A stretch of DNA of 8,312 nt from an uncultured Bacteroidales bacterium (lineage in GTDB: Bacteria > Bacteroidota > Bacteroidia > Bacteroidales > UBA932). The position numbers were made by a program, and so were the translations under genes. The first letter of the stretch is position 1, and each line of letters opens with the position of its first letter. Under the pieces are notes generated by a model. That model searched no databases and was not told the DNA's origin. It saw nothing but the letters and a program-made list of their open reading frames with translations. Below, in pieces: positions 4,735 through 8,312 of the stretch. The DNA is taken from contig CAMHRD010000038.1 of NCBI GenBank assembly GCA_946187365.1, positions 1 to 8,312 of the forward strand. Reading direction: 5' to 3'.

Positions 4735-5979
4735 GTGAGTTCTGCAGATAAGACACGGAGTATTGCTGTTGTGACGCTGGGTTGCAAGCTGAACTTTGCG
4801 GAGAGTTCCGCAATTGCTCAGCAATTTGTAAAGGGCGGTTTCAGAGAGGTTTCCGTAAACTCCAATGCAGATATCTTTGTTGTAAATACCTGCACCGTAA
4901 CTGAACATTCGGATAAGAAATGTCGCAACATAATCCGTAAAATTCACCGCCGCAACCCCTCTGCGGTTATAGTTGTAACGGGCTGCTATGCAGAGCTTAA
5001 GAGAGAGGAGGTGGAGAAGGTTGAGGGCGTCTGTGCGGTCTTTGGCCAGAAGGAGAAGGGGAGTATTTTTTCTAAATCCGTGGAAATTCTAGAGGGTGGT
5101 AAGAGAGGTGATGCGGTTACGGAGCCTATTTTTCCTGCCTGCTCTTACGGGGAGCGTACCCGCTCGTTTTTGAAGGTTCAGGACGGCTGCAACTATTTCT
5201 GCACATACTGCGCAATCCCTTACGCCAGAGGAAGAAGCAGAAGCGTCCCAATGGATGTGCTGCTCTCTCAGGCAAGGGAGATTGCCTCCAAAGGAGTTAA
5301 GGAGATTGTTCTTACGGGTGTAAACATAGGTGACTATGAGGGGGGGCTTCTGCCCGTTCTTAAAGAGTTGGATAAGGTGGAGGGGATTGAGCGTTTCAGG
5401 ATTTCATCTATTGAGCCTAATCTTCTGACCAATGAGATGATAGACTGGATAAGCACCTCAAAAAAGTTCCAACCTCACTTCCACATTCCGCTTCAGAGCG
5501 GCTCTGACGGTGTGCTTAAAAGGATGAGACGCAAGTATGATACGGCGCTCTTCCGCAGCAAGATAGAGTACATAAGAGAGAAGATGGGAGATGTTTTCTT
5601 TGGCATAGATGTAATTGCCGGTTTCCCGGGTGAGAGTGAGGAGGAGTTTAAGGAGGAGTTGAACTTTATCAGTTCAATCAAACCTGCCTTCCTTCACATA
5701 TTCCCATACTCCAAAAGAGAGGGAACCGTGGCATACAAAATGGAGGGGCACCTTCCGGAATCCGTTAAGACGCAGAGAGTTAAGGTACTGGAAGAACTCT
5801 CAGACAGGCTGCACGCAGAGTACTGCAACCGTTTCAAAGGGAGCCTTCAGAAGGTTCTCTTTGAGGGGAAAGTTACGGGGAACGGCTCTCTTATGGGCGG
5901 ATATACAGGTAATTACATTAGGGTGGAAAGACCTTATAATGAGTCTTCAATAGGTAAGATTGAAGAGGTTGTGCTCTAA
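4735..5979 (+). CDS. mtaB: tRNA (N6-L-threonylcarbamoyladenosine(37)-C2)-methylthiotransferase MtaB
   Basis: Radical-SAM enzyme with two 4Fe-4S clusters that converts t6A37 to ms2t6A37 in ANN-reading tRNAs. It has 414 residues in the order: N-terminal MTTase domain with auxiliary-cluster cysteines C17 (LGCKLN), C53 (NTCTVT) and C84 (TGCYAE); radical-SAM core with C152, C156 and C159 in CNYFCTYC, then PYARGRSRS; conserved HFHIPLQSGSDGVLKRMRRKY (248-268); and a C-terminal TRAM-like part from about 369. The TVTEHSDKK and YARGRSRS motifs point to MtaB rather than MiaB or RimO. The start is a GTG at 4735, directly after the folB TAA and in the same frame; there is no ATG early enough to keep the first motif. 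The 3' end overlaps the tamB stop by 4 bp (5976-5979). Confidence 0.94.
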   Translation: MSSADKTRSIAVVTLGCKLNFAESSAIAQQFVKGGFREVSVNSNADIFVVNTCTVTEHSDKKCRNIIRKIHRRNPSAVIVVTGCYAELKREEVEKVEGVCAVFGQKEKGSIFSKSVEILEGGKRGDAVTEPIFPACSYGERTRSFLKVQDGCNYFCTYCAIPYARGRSRSVPMDVLLSQAREIASKGVKEIVLTGVNIGDYEGGLLPVLKELDKVEGIERFRISSIEPNLLTNEMIDWISTSKKFQPHFHIPLQSGSDGVLKRMRRKYDTALFRSKIEYIREKMGDVFFGIDVIAGFPGESEEEFKEELNFISSIKPAFLHIFPYSKREGTVAYKMEGHLPESVKTQRVKVLEELSDRLHAEYCNRFKGSLQKVLFEGKVTGNGSLMGGYTGNYIRVERPYNESSIGKIEEVVL

Positions 5980-8312
5980 TCCTTCTTCTCCTTCTTTGCC
6001 TTTCTTCTCTCCTTACGCTCCTCTTTCTTCTTGAGTCTTAAGATTCTTTCGTACTCTTTCTGGGCTGCACTCTTCTTTCTGAAGATATCTCTGAATGAGT
6101 TGAATTCTCTCTGATATGCCACACCGAGGCCCGTTCTCTGGCTCATAAAATCCAGGTCATTGGAGTAGAAGTCCGTGGCGTGTGAGAAGAAGGTCATACG
6201 GAGATTTCCCTTGCGGTTCATCTTAACCTCAACATCTATGTTGCCCTTAACGTCATTTCCGGTGAAGAAGGAGTAAGGGTCATTACCCATACTGCCGTTT
6301 ATAATTACCCTGTTATTAAAGAGTTGCGTAGATACGGCCACCTCAAATACATCTCCGAATGTCTTGGTTCCCGGCTGGTAGTTAAAGCCCACGTCTAACG
6401 GTATGCCAAGCTGCATAAAGATGTTGTTGAGCTGGCCCACCAACATTCCGGAGGCGTTGGCATAGAGGGCGTTAGAGTTTGTGGAGATACCGGAATCTGT
6501 CTCAGGAACAAAGCTTCCGAATGCCAGAAGTGCTGCAAACTGCCTCTGAATCTTCTCCTCAGAGTTGAGTGCAGCCTCCACCTGAACTTTTGTAGTAGGC
6601 TCTAGATCAGGAATATCTATTCCAAACTTTATCTGCGGATTGGAGAGCAGCCCGGTAATATGGATGGTTGCATCTACCGCTCTTGAGGAGACGAATGTGG
6701 AGTCTGAAATAAGGCGGTTGATTGCAGCCTTTGTTCTGTAGATGGCTGTAATATCCAGAGAGGTGTTTGGAACGTTTCCGTTAAATGAGATGCTGCTGCC
6801 GCTCTGAACTTTGAAATCTCTGGATGTAAGTCCCATAAGGACAAAGTGATAACTGCCCTCGTCTATCTGATAGTTGCCTGAGAGTTTGAACTTGTTTTTC
6901 TTAGGATTTACGTTGATTCCCACTCTTCCGTTTCCTTTTGCCTTAATAATATCTCCGGTGCTCTTGTCTATCTCCAACCAGATATCTGCATCGTTGGTGC
7001 AGTTCAGATTGAGTGCAACATCCAGTTCCATAGGTTCCTTAACGCTCTTTCCTGCAGAGAAGTAGAGCGTATCGTAAGGATCTATCTCCACAATCTGTTC
7101 AGGCTGGCGGAATACCAGAATATTGGTTTTGCTTGCCTTGGATGCGCCGGAGATAGGAATGTGGAGGAAGGTATTCGGACGGGTGGTGGCATTGACGTTC
7201 AGACTCAGTTTCTTAGGATCTCCCTTAATTGTAACCGAGCCGCTGGCAAAGGCGGTACCATAGAAGTCTTCATTATCTTTCTCCTTAGTATCAAGGCAGT
7301 TGATATTATCAATGGTAATCCTGGTGTTAACCTTTATATCCTTAAGATTCTTGTAGGTGATACCTCCGGAGAGCACTCCCTTTCCTCCGTGGTCATCCGT
7401 TAAGGAGTTGTTCTTAAAGGTTATTCCGTTGTCATTAATGGTGAACGGACCATTCAGGGTTAACGGAACGTTAAGAAAGTTTATCTTAAACTTAAAGTTG
7501 TTGAAACGGCAGTCCTCTCCAATTATATGGAGTTCTTTAGGGGTTCCGTAGGCGTGAACCTTGCCGTTCAAAGAGCCTGAGGTATTGCTTATTACAGAGG
7601 AGAGCATCTTCTCAAAGTATGCAAGTGAGAAGTCATTGAGGGTGGAGTTTATATCAAAGTAAGAACCCTGTGGGCGGTAGTAGCCTCTGATGTTCAACAT
7701 TGTCTGCTCCTTCTCTTTTGTCTGCAGCAGCAGGTCATATCTCTGATTCTCCGGTGACCATTTGCCGCTTATAAATGCCTGACCTACAGGAGTGTTATTG
7801 ACATACATAGAGTCTCCCCTAAAGCCTGCCATCATATTGGTGCTGTTAGGGTTGAGGGAGATAATTGCCCTTCCGGAGAGAAGGCCCTGCAATGAGAAGT
7901 CGTTGGAGAGGAACTGCTCCAGCAGAGCAATGTTGAAGCGCTCCATCTTGATTCCCAGGGAGTCTCGTCTGTACTTGGATAGGGTACCTCCTGCAATGAG
8001 GTTCTGATCTCCGTTGAATATCTTAAGATTGTCTACGTAAATAAGGGAATCTGAGTAGGTTATTGTAGAAGGATTTATCTCCCACTTAACACCCTTGAGA
8101 GTTATGTCTGAGTTGTTAACTATTAATATTACTTTGTCTGTGAGGAACTTAACCGTGGTGTTGAGGTTGGTGTTGTTCAATCCGGTGGAGTCATTGTGGA
8201 AGCGGATGCTGAGTCCCAGATTGTTATCCGTACCTTTTGCCATAATGCGGGTGCTGTCCACTCCGAACCCTGCAACGGAGATATCTTTGGAGAAGAAGGA
8301 GGCGGTAATAAG
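5976..8312 (-). CDS. tamB: Translocation and assembly module protein TamB, C-terminal part (5' end cut off by window edge)
   Basis: Large envelope protein of the TamB/DUF490 (AsmA-like) family, which spans the periplasm as a beta-taco and is linked to outer-membrane protein assembly or lipid transport with a BamA-family partner. The frame is open through the right edge with 778 residues visible. The GTG at 8261 and the ATG at 8243 are internal, and several hundred more N-terminal residues are expected. It shows the long runs of short alternating beta strands typical of the family. The conserved C-terminal DUF490 part includes LSGNYQIDEGSYHFVLMG (about 6884-6829), VPNTSLDITAIY, GLLSNPQIKFGIDIP, the QRQFAALLAFGSF segment (about 6552-6514) and VAVSTQLFNNRVIINGSMG. 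The protein ends in a highly basic tail (about 5979-6080) rich in Lys, Arg and Glu. It converges on mtaB with a 4-bp overlap. I infer export across the inner membrane, because the N-terminal anchor is out of view. Confidence 0.92.
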   Translation of the reverse strand, partial: LITASFFSKDISVAGFGVDSTRIMAKGTDNNLGLSIRFHNDSTGLNNTNLNTTVKFLTDKVILIVNNSDITLKGVKWEINPSTITYSDSLIYVDNLKIFNGDQNLIAGGTLSKYRRDSLGIKMERFNIALLEQFLSNDFSLQGLLSGRAIISLNPNSTNMMAGFRGDSMYVNNTPVGQAFISGKWSPENQRYDLLLQTKEKEQTMLNIRGYYRPQGSYFDINSTLNDFSLAYFEKMLSSVISNTSGSLNGKVHAYGTPKELHIIGEDCRFNNFKFKINFLNVPLTLNGPFTINDNGITFKNNSLTDDHGGKGVLSGGITYKNLKDIKVNTRITIDNINCLDTKEKDNEDFYGTAFASGSVTIKGDPKKLSLNVNATTRPNTFLHIPISGASKASKTNILVFRQPEQIVEIDPYDTLYFSAGKSVKEPMELDVALNLNCTNDADIWLEIDKSTGDIIKAKGNGRVGINVNPKKNKFKLSGNYQIDEGSYHFVLMGLTSRDFKVQSGSSISFNGNVPNTSLDITAIYRTKAAINRLISDSTFVSSRAVDATIHITGLLSNPQIKFGIDIPDLEPTTKVQVEAALNSEEKIQRQFAALLAFGSFVPETDSGISTNSNALYANASGMLVGQLNNIFMQLGIPLDVGFNYQPGTKTFGDVFEVAVSTQLFNNRVIINGSMGNDPYSFFTGNDVKGNIDVEVKMNRKGNLRMTFFSHATDFYSNDLDFMSQRTGLGVAYQREFNSFRDIFRKKSAAQKEYERILRLKKKEERKERRKAKKEKKD

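Noticed and set aside
4729..5681. Minus-strand frames of 72 and 62 residues at 4729-4947 and 5493-5681
   Set aside because: Antisense inside mtaB, which has all six cluster cysteines in frame.
6874..8007. Several plus-strand frames of 63-80 residues
   Set aside because: All antisense inside tamB with no independent support such as a promoter or family motif.
8243..8261. A start of tamB inside the window (GTG at 8261 or ATG at 8243)
   Set aside because: The frame stays open upstream to the window edge with the same kind of beta-rich sequence, and TamB proteins are much longer than what is seen here.
1..8312. Mobile element, CRISPR array, defence or secondary-metabolite system
   Set aside because: No direct repeats, transposase, integrase or spacer arrays were seen; every gene belongs to a known housekeeping family.

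Overview
The window looks like ordinary, tightly packed chromosome from a member of the Bacteroidota, most likely Bacteroidales. The reasons are: TAnnTTTG-type -7 boxes just ahead of several genes, no Shine-Dalgarno-like sequences before the starts, MnmA and TamB proteins of the type seen in that phylum, and a short RsmI-like methyltransferase of a kind I associate with Bacteroides relatives. GC content is moderate by eye. I see no mobile element, CRISPR array, tRNA or rRNA gene, and no stretch above 300 bases without a gene. The genus cannot be fixed from this sequence alone.

Layout. From 1 to 2330 the minus strand carries mltG (endolytic murein transglycosylase), then ffs (the small SRP RNA), then mnmA (tRNA 2-thiouridylase, cut by the left edge of the window). 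A compact divergent promoter at 2347-2364 separates mltG from cdd (cytidine deaminase, plus strand). cdd runs head-on into a PhnP-like metallo-hydrolase gene (2845-3636, minus), with the stop codons directly abutting. A 37-bp divergent gap follows. Then comes a three-gene plus-strand operon: an RsmI-like SAM methyltransferase, folB (dihydroneopterin aldolase) and mtaB (tRNA methylthiotransferase), with gaps of 2 and 0 bp. mtaB converges on and overlaps by 4 bp the end of tamB (5976-8312, minus), whose 5' part lies beyond the right edge.

How the genes relate. Two genes modify the tRNA anticodon loop (mnmA makes s2U34, mtaB adds ms2 to t6A37). One probable methyltransferase may act on rRNA. ffs provides the RNA of the SRP targeting particle. 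mltG and tamB belong to envelope building, cdd to pyrimidine salvage and folB to folate synthesis. This is housekeeping content and I found no convincing undescribed system. The most interesting details are regulatory: an 18-bp palindrome that forms two back-to-back -7 boxes, two promoters placed so close to the ATG that the mRNAs should be leaderless or nearly so, an inverted repeat over the hydrolase start codon, and folB and mtaB sharing one reading frame with a single stop codon between them.
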